Origin: JBECKQ01 sp040235375
GTDB taxonomy: Bacteria; Planctomycetota; Phycisphaerae; UBA1845
Length of the DNA stretch: 15,766 bases
Direction: 5' to 3'
Assembly: GCA_040235375.1 (NCBI GenBank)
Contig: JBECKQ010000455.1
Coordinates: forward strand, 1 to 15,766
In this document: positions 6,011-13,854 of the stretch, one piece after another
Layout of the letters: each line of letters starts with the position of its first letter
Numbering within the stretch: the first letter of the stretch is position 1
Notes under the pieces: generated by a model
What the model was told of the DNA's origin: nothing
The model's input: the letters and a program-made list of their open reading frames with translations, nothing else
Databases searched by the model: none
Translations under genes and position numbers: made by a program

Positions 6011-6946
6011 ATGAAGATATTGGCGCGAGGGGTTATCGGTCTGAGCAATGCGTATCGCCGAGCGCTGGCGCTGGGCGTGCACGTGGCCGGACCGCGCATC
6101 ACCTACGCCTATTACCGCACGATGGCACGGTGGCTGTACCGCCTGTTCGATCCGCTGCGCGAGCGGTGCGAAGCGCAGTGCCGGGCAGCGCTGGGAGAGC
6201 GACTGACGCCGGAGGAGATCAAGCACGTCGCCGCGGAATCGTTCGTGCATCGGGCGCTCGACATGGGCGATCTGCTGCTGGCAGAGCGGCGGATCAAGGC
6301 GAGCACGTACGCGCGCTACGGCGGTTCGATTCCCGAGCCGTACCTCGGCATGCTGCACGACGCGCAGGCACGGCGGCGGGCGGTCATCCTGGTGACGGCA
6401 TACTACGGGCCGTTCGATCTGTTGCCGCTGTTTCTGGGGTACAATGGGATACGCGCGTGCGCGGTCTACAAGCGTCATCCCAATCGGAGCTTCGACACGT
6501 ACCGTGCGCGGATTCGCATGCGGAGCGGCTGCGCGGCCGTACCCGTCGAGGAGGCCATAAGCCGGCTTCCGGAAGTGCTCGAAGAAGGCGGGGTGGTCGC
6601 CATCCTGTCGGACCACCACGCGCGGCACGGCGTGGCGGTGAGGTTTCTGGGCGTGCCGACGACCGCGTCTCGTGCCGTGGGCCTGCTGGCCGTCAAGTAC
6701 GGCGCCGTCGTCGCGGTGGCAGGGATCCGGCGGACGGACCGGCCGTTCCGCTTCGAGATCGTGGTGTCCGATTTCTTCGATGCGCAGGCGTGGGCCTCAG
6801 CCGGCGATCCGGTGGTCTGCGTTACCGAGCGGTACGTCGGCGCGCTCGAGCGCATCGTGCTGCAAGACCCGGCGCAGTACCTGTGGGCGCACGCCCGATG
6901 GGGCAACGAGGTCGCGCCGGCCGACCTGCCCCCACGTGACGGGTAA
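6011..6946 (+). CDS. LpxL/HtrB-family lipid acyltransferase, catalytic His replaced
   Basis: This 311-residue protein belongs to the lipid A biosynthesis acyltransferase family (LpxL/HtrB type), which adds fatty acyl chains to glycolipids on the cytoplasmic face of the inner membrane. Length and layout fit: an N-terminal helix region, the motif block VILVTAYYGPFDLLP (125-139), the glycine-rich SDHHARHGVAVRFLG (200-214), AVGLLAVKYGAVVAVA (222-237), and the C-terminal YLWAHARW (290-297), matching the family's YLWxHRRW. The catalytic dyad is normally HX4(D/E). Here it is Tyr131-X4-Asp136: codon TAC at 6401-6403 stands where CAC or CAT is expected. It may use another residue, act on another substrate, or be inactive. 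The ATG at 6011 has AGGAG 13 nt upstream, rather far. A family C repeat precedes it. Confidence 0.82.
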   Translation: MKILARGVIGLSNAYRRALALGVHVAGPRITYAYYRTMARWLYRLFDPLRERCEAQCRAALGERLTPEEIKHVAAESFVHRALDMGDLLLAERRIKASTYARYGGSIPEPYLGMLHDAQARRRAVILVTAYYGPFDLLPLFLGYNGIRACAVYKRHPNRSFDTYRARIRMRSGCAAVPVEEAISRLPEVLEEGGVVAILSDHHARHGVAVRFLGVPTTASRAVGLLAVKYGAVVAVAGIRRTDRPFRFEIVVSDFFDAQAWASAGDPVVCVTERYVGALERIVLQDPAQYLWAHARWGNEVAPADLPPRDG

Positions 6947-6989
6947 CCAGCGGCGACGCGACGGGCAACGGCATCGCCGTGCCGGCGAT

Positions 6990-7145
6990 TCAACTGTGGC
7001 TGGCGGCGCTGATGATTGCGCCAGCCAGGGAGAGCGAGGCGCTGACGATGTCGCCTGCGCTGGAGGCAACCGCCTTCTCCGCCATGGGGAACGCCAACAG
7101 GTAGGCGATGACGGCCGCCGCGATCCAGCGGAATTTCCTCAACAT
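6990..7145 (-). CDS. Small secreted or membrane peptide, 51 residues, unknown function
   Basis: Not recognised as a known family. From the ATG at 7145 the product starts MLRKFRWIAAAVIAYLLAFP, a positively charged N-terminus followed by a hydrophobic core. It then has an AVA-type signal peptidase site near residue 27. The remaining 24 residues (SSAGDIVSASLSLAGAI...) are small, Ser/Ala/Ile-rich, free of cysteine, and could form an amphipathic helix. The start is well supported by AAAGGAG ten nucleotides upstream, one of the best binding sites in the window. The frame extends to 7298, but the added residues look non-coding and would bury this site. It may be a secreted peptide, a lipid-interacting peptide or a small membrane-anchored protein. 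It converges with the acyltransferase gene (43-nt gap) and stands alone. Confidence 0.6.
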   Translation of the reverse strand: MLRKFRWIAAAVIAYLLAFPMAEKAVASSAGDIVSASLSLAGAIISAASHS

Positions 7146-7155
7146 ATTGATAGAA

Positions 7156-7183
7156 CTCCTTTCCTTCTCGCCACTCGGGCGAG
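7156..7183 (-). promoter_or_regulatory. RBS and 5' hairpin of the small peptide gene
   Basis: On the leftward strand CTCGCC-CGAGT-GGCGAG forms a 6-bp hairpin (7167-7183), followed a few bases later by GGAAAGGAG (7156-7164), ten nucleotides before the ATG. A smaller CGCTG-GAG-CAGCG hairpin lies just upstream. The hairpin leaves the ribosome site exposed and may stabilise the message. No clear promoter hexamers were found between 7184 and 7330. Confidence 0.4.
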
Positions 7184-7330
7184 GCGCTGCTCCAGCGATC
7201 ACGGGATCGTAGCCTCCACAAATGGGAAGTCCATTGATGGCCGATTCGCAATCCGGGCTCGGTTGCTCCATTTTCCACACGACTACGTGTCCTGCCATTG
7301 CTCGTCCCGAGCAGTTTTCAGTGGGAGCAC

Positions 7331-7359
7331 CATGGCCTGCCCCTTCGGGTCCGACCGTG
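7331..7359 (+). repeat. Interspersed repeat, family B (copy 1)
   Basis: This 29-nt unit begins CATGGCCTGCCCCTTCGG and ends CCGACCGTG, with imperfect inverted ends CA(T/C)GG...CCGTG. It matches 10762-10790 at 27 of 29 positions and is related to 10820-10848. It lies in the 322-nt divergent gap (7146-7467) between the small peptide gene and the TMEM175 gene, which holds no further gene I can support. Confidence 0.8.
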
Positions 7360-7377
7360 CCCCCCCGCTCTCTGACA

Positions 7378-7396
7378 TCCGACCTCTGACCTTCGA
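7378..7396 (+). repeat. Short repeat, family D (copy 1)
   Basis: TCCGACCTCTGACCTTCGA occurs here, and its reverse complement at 9136-9154 differs at one base. Both copies are in gaps that also hold other repeat families. The run TCTGACATCCGACCTCTGAC (7371-7390) looks like a degenerate short tandem. Confidence 0.6.
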
Positions 7397-7467
7397 CGTC
7401 CGGCGTCCTACACTACAGGAGCACCGGGCAGGCAGCCCCAAGCGATGGCTCGCGATAGAGAGTGACC

Positions 7468-8088
7468 ATGAGCGCGATCATGAACAAGCACCGGTTGGAG
7501 GCGTTCAGCGACGGCGTGCTGGCGATCATCATCACCATCACGGTGCTCTCCATGAGCGCGCCGCACGGCGGGGCGAGGATCGCCGATCTGAAGCCTGTTA
7601 TCCCCGTCTTCCTCAGCTACGTGCTCAGCTTCGTCTACCTGGGCATCTACTGGAACAACCATCACCACATGATGTACGTGGCTGACAAGGTGAGCGGCGG
7701 GGTGCTGTGGGCGAACCTTCATCTATTGTTCTGGCTGTCCCTAATCCCGTTCGTCACCGCGTGGATGGGCGAGAATCAGTTCGCCGCCGCCCCGACTTCG
7801 CTCTACGGCGTCGTGCTGTTCATGGCGTCACTGGCGTACCTGCTGCTCCAGCGTTGCATCGTCATGGTGCATGGCAAGGATTCCGTTCTGGCCCGGGCTA
7901 TTGGAAAGGACTTTAAAGGCAAGCTTTCGGCGCTGCTGTACCTCGCCGCGATACCCCTGGCGTTCGTGCGGGCATGGATCGCAGGGGCGATCTACGTGCT
8001 CGTGGCGCTGATGTGGCTCATCCCGGACCGGCGGATCGAGCGGGCCCTGCTGGAACAGGTGGGCGATTCCGATCTCGCGGGCGCCTGA
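7468..8088 (+). CDS. TMEM175-family (DUF1211) integral membrane channel
   Basis: This 206-residue integral membrane protein belongs to the bacterial TMEM175/DUF1211 family, whose studied members are potassium-permeable channels. The family's first-helix signature RxxxFSDG is present as RLEAFSDGVLAIIITI (residues 9-24). About six hydrophobic segments follow (near 16-28, 46-62, 83-97, 112-128, 155-170, 173-185). The motifs YWNNHHHM (61-68) and NLHLLFWLSLIPFVTAW (83-99) are also typical. I chose the ATG at 7468 because the signature lies close behind it and AGAGAG precedes it by six nucleotides; the GTG at 7462 and the ATG at 7480 are alternatives. It is monocistronic, with no terminator seen in the 155-nt convergent gap after it. 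Confidence 0.85.
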   Translation: MSAIMNKHRLEAFSDGVLAIIITITVLSMSAPHGGARIADLKPVIPVFLSYVLSFVYLGIYWNNHHHMMYVADKVSGGVLWANLHLLFWLSLIPFVTAWMGENQFAAAPTSLYGVVLFMASLAYLLLQRCIVMVHGKDSVLARAIGKDFKGKLSALLYLAAIPLAFVRAWIAGAIYVLVALMWLIPDRRIERALLEQVGDSDLAGA

Positions 8089-8243
8089 GAGGTGATCCCG
8101 ACGGCGCGCCTGGTGCCGGGCCCTTCCGTGACGCGCCTCCGCTAGCTGCACGCGCGATCAAGCTTGCGGCCGTACAGATTGCCGCTTCGACTAAGCCGAC
8201 TTGAAAAGTGAGAACCCGCTCACAAGCGGCGCTGCAGATTGGG

Positions 8244-8675
8244 TCATCTACTCCCGCCCGGGCGGCCGTCGAGCTCCGGCATCGTGAAACTCTGCCCGCA
8301 TTCGGGACACCGCGGCTCCTGCAAGCCGGTCAGGATGTAGCCGCATCTGGCGCAGCGCGGCGGGTCTCGGCGGACCGGCGGAGCATAACCGACCCAGATC
8401 GTGATAGCTCCGAAGAGCGCCAGGGGCCCGCAGAACAAGAGAATCACGAGCAGGTCGAGCACGCCGAAGTCGCGGATGCTCACGGACTCCAGAGCCATGC
8501 TCAAGGCGGTGATGACGGTCGCCGTCAGGATCATCACCCAACCGAGCACGCGCAGCCCGCGGAACGATCTGCGCCGGGTCGCGTAGTAGGCCAGCGGCGC
8601 AAAGAGAATGCAGGCCAGCCAGGCGAAAGGAAGAACCTCAACGGCGACCAGCGCGTTGTAAAAGATGGGCGCCAT
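8244..8675 (-). CDS. Membrane protein with C-terminal zinc ribbon, unknown function
   Basis: This 143-residue protein has three hydrophobic segments (about 11-31, 43-61, 71-95) followed by a four-cysteine zinc ribbon: CARCGYILTGL (108-118) and CPECG (123-127), ligands Cys108, Cys111, Cys123 and Cys126. I associate the CxxCGYxLTGL...CPECG form with many uncharacterised planctomycete proteins, where it is joined to membrane segments. The ribbon would lie on one membrane face and may bind protein or nucleic acid, but nothing here shows which. The ribosome site before the ATG is weak. It lies 71 nt behind the 99-residue unknown on the same strand. Confidence 0.75.
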   Translation of the reverse strand: MAPIFYNALVAVEVLPFAWLACILFAPLAYYATRRRSFRGLRVLGWVMILTATVITALSMALESVSIRDFGVLDLLVILLFCGPLALFGAITIWVGYAPPVRRDPPRCARCGYILTGLQEPRCPECGQSFTMPELDGRPGGSR

Positions 8676-8746
8676 CGTCTACTCTTGTCCAGGTGTCACT
8701 CCGCCACCAACGGACGAGGCGACACAGCCTGTCTATCTGCTCTCCC

Positions 8747-9046
8747 TTACTCGGAATCTCTGACACGGTTACTCATACGAAGGAGGAAATCCCTCAGATC
8801 CTCGACGCTTCGCCGCGTCGGTTCGCTGTCGGCGGGAGTACCCAGTTCCACGCTGGCGGCATAGTGCTCCTCCAGTGGGCTCCAATGCCGATAGAACTCC
8901 TGAAGCAATCCTCGATCCTTCAGCTCCGCGGCATCCAGCGAGTCTTCGAGCACCCTCACAGTATCTCGCAATGTAATCGTCCCGGATAGGAATGCCTCTG
9001 TGGCCTCGACCATCCTCGTCCAGATTCTCAGTTGGTGTTCGCTCAT
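8747..9046 (-). CDS. Hypothetical 99-residue protein
   Basis: I do not recognise a named family. The product from the ATG at 9046 is acidic and looks mostly helical: MSEHQLRIWTRMVEATEAF, then SGTITLRDTVRVLEDSLDAA (31-50), a HWSPLEEHYA segment (64-73) and a closing helix (DLRDFLLRMSNRV). No signal peptide, membrane segment or cysteine is seen. The general form, with a W..LE..YA segment after a short helix pair, resembles small uncharacterised proteins I have seen in several phyla, but I cannot name them. The start has AGGAA and GGGGGA within 12 nt upstream; the frame extends to 9139, but those residues are Arg-rich and look non-coding. It is likely cotranscribed with the zinc-ribbon gene. Confidence 0.6.
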   Translation of the reverse strand: MSEHQLRIWTRMVEATEAFLSGTITLRDTVRVLEDSLDAAELKDRGLLQEFYRHWSPLEEHYAASVELGTPADSEPTRRSVEDLRDFLLRMSNRVRDSE

Positions 9047-9135
9047 CGTCCCCCGTTTCCTGATCCATATTGCCTGTCGCCGCGGCGTGTCATTCCCACC
9101 CAGACCACGCTGACGATGCCTCAATCGGACTCCCG

Positions 9136-9154
9136 TCAAAGGTCAGAGGTCGGA
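9136..9154 (-). repeat. Short repeat, family D (copy 2)
   Basis: The reverse complement, TCCGACCTCTGACCTTTGA, matches 7378-7396 at 18 of 19 positions. It lies in the 287-nt gap 9047-9333, which also holds a family A repeat and a GAAAGTGAGAA-like run near 9320-9331 but no supported gene. Confidence 0.6.
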
Positions 9155-9191
9155 AGGGGAGCGCCGGGAAGGCGGACGGTCATCGTCGCTA

Positions 9192-9240
9192 TGGCACGGG
9201 CATGTTTGCCCGCGATTCACGGGCTGGAAGCCCGTGCCAC
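9192..9240. repeat. Compound palindromic repeat, family A (copy 2)
   Basis: TGGCACGGGC-ATGTTT-GCCCGCG, ATT, CACGGGC-TGGAA-GCCCGTGCCAC. This is the same two-hairpin unit as 2612-2658 in the opposite orientation. Loop changes are paired with intact stems, apart from one T-to-C change in the first hairpin's closing arm. It lies about 95 nt downstream of the stop of the leftward exported-protein gene. Confidence 0.85.
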
Positions 9241-9333
9241 TCCGAGCACTGCTCACAGCGCAGTCGCACACGCGTGCGCTACGGCGTCCGAACACCGCAG
9301 CACTTTGGCACCTTGTCACGTTCTCACTTTCGA

Positions 9334-10749
9334 TCACCGGACGCCCGATGTGCCGTGGGGGCGGTTGCGCTCGAAGCCGTACAGGGCGAATCCTTCCGTG
9401 CGCCACCATTCGACCAGTTCGGTCAGCGCCTGCCAGCGCGTCCGCCGCGGATCGTCGCTGCGATAGCCAAAGCTGACGCCGGCCAGCCGCTGCACGGCAG
9501 TTGCGGCCACGTCGACATACGCGGGAATCGGCCAATCCGCCAATTCGACGGCAGGCTGCGGCACCTGCGGCTTGATGATGGCGACAAGGATGGGAATAGC
9601 CAGGCTGTTGTCGGTCGGGGCGAGAACACGCGTGAGCGTGACGACCTGATCGTCGCCGGCCCGTCCCTCGGCGACGAGGCCGGTGACAAGCCGGTAGAGC
9701 AATTCGTAATCCTGCCGGTCGCCGATCGTGGCGATCAGGCGCACCATGCTGACGGTGAGCGGCCGGCCGGCCGCGGCCACCTCGTGCACGTGGGCGAGCG
9801 GCTCGCGCGAGCCGGCCTGCACCATCCGCACTGACATCTGCAAGTCGATGTCGTCCTTGATCAGGTAAAGCGGCTCGAGGCAGCGGAGAGCGGCCGTCTT
9901 CTCGCCCGAGGCGATAAGCACGTCGATCATCTGCGCCTGCTGCAGCCGATCGGCGGCCTCGATCCGGCGAACGACCGCCTCGGTCGGCGTCAGGTCCTTT
10001 GTGTGCTGCCACCACTCGCGGATGCCGGCGATGAGTTCGGCGCGGTCGGCCTGCGGCCATTGCGAAATCAGCGGCGGCTGCGAGCGGACGGCGCCGAACC
10101 GGCAATGCGTGATCCCCTCGATCAATGACAGGCATACGTCACAGACGCGGAACACGACGGGCTCGACGTCATCGCGTGTGAAGATGGTGCGCGTTGTCGC
10201 CAGATCGTCGAGGCCATCGAGCACAGTGGGGATCGCCTGGCGGCCTGCGGCAAACAGGCGATACGCGGGATCCATGCCCTCGACGGGCTTGCCGGGGACG
10301 GCGTCCTGCCAGCCGTACCGGCCGGCGATACCGAACGGGCGAAAGATCAGGCCGGCGTCGATCTGCGATTCGGTCAGCCCGGCCATCGCGTCCGAGAGCG
10401 CGTCGGGGTGGGGACCCATGGTGCGCTCCTCGCGGTTGCAGGCGGCCTCGATGCCGGCCAGCAGCCGCCGGGCGTCCTGGTCGAATTCCGGCTGACCATA
10501 CTCGATGATGGCGGCGTCGAGACGACGCCGGCAGGTGTCCCACGAGCCGCCGGAGTCGATCAGGTCCACGACATCGGCAACGGCCCTATCCAGTTCGTGC
10601 TCAGGATCGATATCACCGGCCGGCTGCCGGATCGGAACCGGTAGCAGAACCGCGTTCGCGCGCGGCGCGGCAATGAGAGCGAACGCAGCGAGAATGATGA
10701 TGCGGGGGAGCGAGTGAGAAAGTGAGAAAGTGAGAAAGTGCGAAAGCAC
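9334..10749 (-). CDS. Exported protein of unknown function, 471 residues
   Basis: Not recognised as a named family. From the GTG at 10749 (GAAGG about six nucleotides upstream) the product begins with a signal peptide: VLSHFLTFSLSHSLPR, then IIILAAFALIAAPRANA, with cleavage likely after ANA near residue 33. The rest is alpha-helical in appearance, with several Leu/Ala-rich pairs and segments such as ALTELVEWWRTEG that recall HEAT-like repeats. Two nearby cysteines lie in FRVCDVCLSL. A periplasmic or outer-face scaffold role is a guess. The first 14 codons are written by an 8-bp tandem repeat, so the start depends on its copy number. The frame is open up to 11031, but those residues are translated repeats, so a longer form is unlikely. 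The GTG at 10764 is an alternative start. Confidence 0.65.
   Translation of the reverse strand: MLSHFLTFSLSHSLPRIIILAAFALIAAPRANAVLLPVPIRQPAGDIDPEHELDRAVADVVDLIDSGGSWDTCRRRLDAAIIEYGQPEFDQDARRLLAGIEAACNREERTMGPHPDALSDAMAGLTESQIDAGLIFRPFGIAGRYGWQDAVPGKPVEGMDPAYRLFAAGRQAIPTVLDGLDDLATTRTIFTRDDVEPVVFRVCDVCLSLIEGITHCRFGAVRSQPPLISQWPQADRAELIAGIREWWQHTKDLTPTEAVVRRIEAADRLQQAQMIDVLIASGEKTAALRCLEPLYLIKDDIDLQMSVRMVQAGSREPLAHVHEVAAAGRPLTVSMVRLIATIGDRQDYELLYRLVTGLVAEGRAGDDQVVTLTRVLAPTDNSLAIPILVAIIKPQVPQPAVELADWPIPAYVDVAATAVQRLAGVSFGYRSDDPRRTRWQALTELVEWWRTEGFALYGFERNRPHGTSGVR
10714..10745 (-). repeat. Octanucleotide tandem repeat within a signal peptide
   Basis: Three perfect copies of GTGAGAAA and one GTGCGAAA lie in direct tandem (plus-strand reading), two bases downstream of the GTG start of the leftward exported protein. 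In that gene they encode SHFLTFSLSHS-type residues. Eight is not a multiple of three, so a gain or loss of one unit would shift the frame. A related GTTCTCACTTTCG run occurs near 9320-9331, just after the same gene's stop. Confidence 0.85.
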
Positions 10750-10761
10750 GTTGGCCTTCGC

Positions 10762-10790
10762 CACGGCCTGCCCCTTCGGTTCCGACCGTG
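10762..10790 (+). repeat. Interspersed repeat, family B (copy 2)
   Basis: 29 nt, 27 of 29 identical to 7331-7359, with perfect inverted ends CACGG...CCGTG. It lies directly upstream of the exported-protein GTG at 10749, in the 191-nt gap 10750-10940 that separates it from the dehydrogenase gene. Confidence 0.8.
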
Positions 10791-10819
10791 CTACGCGCCA
10801 ACCGTGTCTTCGCGTTCCA

Positions 10820-10848
10820 CACGGGCTGCCCTTTCGAGTCAGACCGTG
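10820..10848 (+). repeat. Interspersed repeat, family B (copy 3, diverged)
   Basis: 29 nt, CACGGGCTGCCC...AGACCGTG, 24 of 29 identical to 10762-10790 and in the same orientation, 29 nt further along. The inverted ends CACGG/CCGTG are kept. Confidence 0.75.
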
Positions 10849-10885
10849 CCACCCTGCGTCGGCGCGCGACTTCTCCATGGGCCTC

Positions 10886-10907
10886 ATGGGCTGGAAGCCC
10901 GTGCCAC
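10886..10907 (+). repeat. Half copy of the family A repeat
   Basis: ATGGGCTGGAAGCCCGTGCC matches the right half of the 9192-9240 unit, with ATGGGC in place of ACGGGC. It forms a single GGGC-TGGAA-GCCC hairpin. It completes a cluster of three repeat families between 10714 and 10907. Confidence 0.75.
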
Positions 10908-10940
10908 TTGCAAGCCGTGATGGTGACGGGTGATTCTGCA

Positions 10941-12260
10941 TCAGGCGCGGACGACCTTTTTGGCGGTTCGTTTGCATTCGCGCGTGGCGTTGCGGGTGTC
11001 GATGACGAGCTGGGCGCTGTCCACAATCCACTGATAATCGTACGCCGAGTGATCGGTGGAGATCAACACGGCGTCGTACTCACGAAGCGTGTCCTCGGTC
11101 AGCGGCTGGCTCTTGAGCCGCAGGTCGTGCTCGCGCTGGCGGTGCGTGCGGGGGATGAAGGGGTCGTTGTAATCGACGACCGCGCCGAGCTCGCGCAGGT
11201 GCTCGATCAGCTCGATGGACGGCGACTCGCGGACGTCGTCGATGTCCTTCTTGTACGCCAGGCCGAGGACGAGAATCCTGGAGCCGCGCATGGGCTTGCC
11301 GACATTGTTGAGCGCCTCGGCAACTTTGCCGACGACATACCTCGGCATTTGCGTGTTGATCTCGCCGGCCAGCTCGATGAAGCGGGTGGACATGCCGTAC
11401 TCGCGGGCCTTCCACGCCAGATAGAACGGGTCGATCGGAATGCAGTGGCCGCCGAGCCCGGGGCCGGGATAGAACGGGTGAAAGCCGAACGGCTTGGTGG
11501 CGGCCGCGGCGATCACCTCCCACACGTCGATCCCCATGCGATCGAAGAGGATCTTCATTTCGTTGGCCAGGGCGATGTTCACCGAACGGTAGACGTTCTC
11601 GAGGATCTTCGACGCCTCGGCCACTTCGCAGTTCGAAACCGGCACGATCGACTTGATGGCGGCGCCGTACAGCGCCCTGGCGACGGCGAGGCTGTGCGGC
11701 CCGAATCCGCCGACCACCTTGGGGATCGTCGCGGTCGAATGCGTCTTGCGGCCGGGGTCTTCGCGTTCGGGAGAGAAGGCGAGGTAGAAGTCGCGCTCGA
11801 CCTTCAACCCGCCGGCGGAAAGAAGCGGGAGCATGAGCTCGCGCGTGGTGCCGGGGTAGGTCGTGCTCTCAAGACTGACGAACTGGCCGGCGCGCAGGTG
11901 TTTGGCGATGACCGTGCAGGTGTCGGCGACGTAGGACATGTCCGGCTCGCGCATCTTGGTGAGCGGCGTGGGAACGCAGATGATGATGGCGTCGGCCTGA
12001 GGCAGTTCGCTGAAGTCGGCGGTGGCGCGGAACTGCTCGGTCTTGCGCGCCGCGGCGATGAAGTCAGACGGGATGTGCTTGATGTAGCTCTTGCCGGCGT
12101 TAAGCTTCTCGACCTTGTTCTCGTCGATGTCGAACCCGATGGAGGGGAAACCGGCGTCGATGAACGTCTGCGTAAGCGGCAGGCCGACGTATCCCATGCC
12201 GACGACGCCCACCACGGCATTGCGACTGTCGATCTTCGCGATCAGCTTGTTGTGAGCCAC
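10941..12260 (-). CDS. wbpA: UDP-N-acetylhexosamine 6-dehydrogenase (WbpA-like)
   Basis: This 439-residue NAD-dependent UDP-sugar dehydrogenase would oxidise C6 of a UDP-sugar, probably UDP-GlcNAc, to the uronic acid for surface polysaccharide. The Rossmann motif is GVVGMGYVGLPLT (about 18-30). The WbpA/WbpO-type signatures are CVPTPLTKMREPDMSYV (95-111), LESTTYPGTT (130-139) and SPEREDPG (163-170). Then come the ILENVYRSVNIALANEM helix (219-235) and GPGLGGHCIPIDP (266-278) with the catalytic Cys273. These favour a UDP-HexNAc over a UDP-glucose enzyme, but the exact substrate is not proved. The start is GTG at 12260, with AAAGGAGG seven nucleotides upstream. The longer form from 12305 would begin inside the predicted promoter. 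It is divergent from a sugar aminotransferase. Confidence 0.92.
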   Translation of the reverse strand: MAHNKLIAKIDSRNAVVGVVGMGYVGLPLTQTFIDAGFPSIGFDIDENKVEKLNAGKSYIKHIPSDFIAAARKTEQFRATADFSELPQADAIIICVPTPLTKMREPDMSYVADTCTVIAKHLRAGQFVSLESTTYPGTTRELMLPLLSAGGLKVERDFYLAFSPEREDPGRKTHSTATIPKVVGGFGPHSLAVARALYGAAIKSIVPVSNCEVAEASKILENVYRSVNIALANEMKILFDRMGIDVWEVIAAAATKPFGFHPFYPGPGLGGHCIPIDPFYLAWKAREYGMSTRFIELAGEINTQMPRYVVGKVAEALNNVGKPMRGSRILVLGLAYKKDIDDVRESPSIELIEHLRELGAVVDYNDPFIPRTHRQREHDLRLKSQPLTEDTLREYDAVLISTDHSAYDYQWIVDSAQLVIDTRNATRECKRTAKKVVRA

Positions 12261-12305
12261 GCAGTGCCCTCCTTTGGGATGCGGACAAAAACCGGAACGG
12301 GCCAC

Positions 12306-12333
12306 ATATTAGGACCGCGCTACGGCCTTGCAA
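12306..12333 (-). promoter_or_regulatory. Predicted sigma-70-type promoter of the dehydrogenase gene
   Basis: On the leftward strand TTGCAA (12328-12333) and TAATAT (12306-12311) are separated by 16 nt, close to the sigma-70 consensus. The transcript would start near 12299 and give a leader of about 40 nt ending in AAAGGAGG-N7-GTG. This is the most convincing promoter in the window. Confidence 0.6.
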
Positions 12334-12399
12334 CTGCGGCTTTCGGGCGACGGCCGCCGCGGGTATCATCGGCCGTTTGCGGTTTGAGCATTGGCCTGG

Positions 12400-12416
12400 G
12401 GCCGGCTGCGCCGGCC
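12400..12416 (+). other. GC-rich hairpin upstream of the DegT aminotransferase gene
   Basis: GGCCGGC-TGC-GCCGGCC is a perfect 7-bp stem with a three-base loop, 74 nt before the ATG at 12490. It lies in the divergent gap 12261-12489 and could be in the 5' leader of the aminotransferase message or an operator-like palindrome. No rightward promoter hexamers were evident. Confidence 0.35.
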
Positions 12417-12489
12417 GGACGACGGAATACCGGCCGTTTCCTGCGGGCGCCAGCGGAAGGAACTCGAGACAGGAGCGAACAGAAGCGCG

Positions 12490-13611
<1,122 letters not shown>

Positions 13612-13630
13612 CGGAGGCGCGGGGGGTTGT

Positions 13631-13651
13631 TTGCCGCGCCGGCGGCGGCAA
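13631..13651 (+). terminator. Possible terminator hairpin after the DegT aminotransferase
   Basis: TTGCCGC-GCCGGCG-GCGGCAA is a perfect 7-bp stem with a seven-base loop, 20 nt after the stop. There is no T tract behind it, so termination is only a possibility. The remaining gap to 13854 holds a CCGCG/CGCGG hairpin near 13735-13760 and a GCCGAAC/GTTCGGT complementarity, but no gene or riboswitch I can name. Confidence 0.4.
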
Positions 13652-13854
13652 GGCTATTGGGCTGCGGATGCTTGCAGACGCAGGGGCGAGCCGGTAATCT
13701 CTTGTCGCGTTAGCTCCAGCGATGCTCTCGGAACCGCGTGCCGCTTGGCGCAGGCGCGGAGCCGAACCGACAGGTATCAGCCTTCCCCCGATAGCGAGCC
13801 GAGCGTGATGTTCGGTTCTGCGGTCATAGTGTGTGCGAGCGAAGGAGAGTTTCC

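Noticed and set aside
10750..11031. N-terminal extension of the exported protein upstream of the GTG at 10749
   Set aside because: The added residues are translations of family A and B repeats and of the 3' part of the dehydrogenase gene. They would place the signal peptide about 95 residues inside the protein.
12261..12305. ATG start at 12305 for the UDP-sugar dehydrogenase
   Set aside because: It coincides with the predicted transcript start, next to the -10 element. The GTG at 12260 has a near-perfect ribosome site.
13652..13854. Possible riboswitch or structured leader before the secretin-like gene
   Set aside because: Small stems exist (CCGCG/CGCGG; GCCGAAC/GTTCGGT), but a comparison by eye with the cyclic-di-GMP riboswitch pattern and other common classes gave no match.
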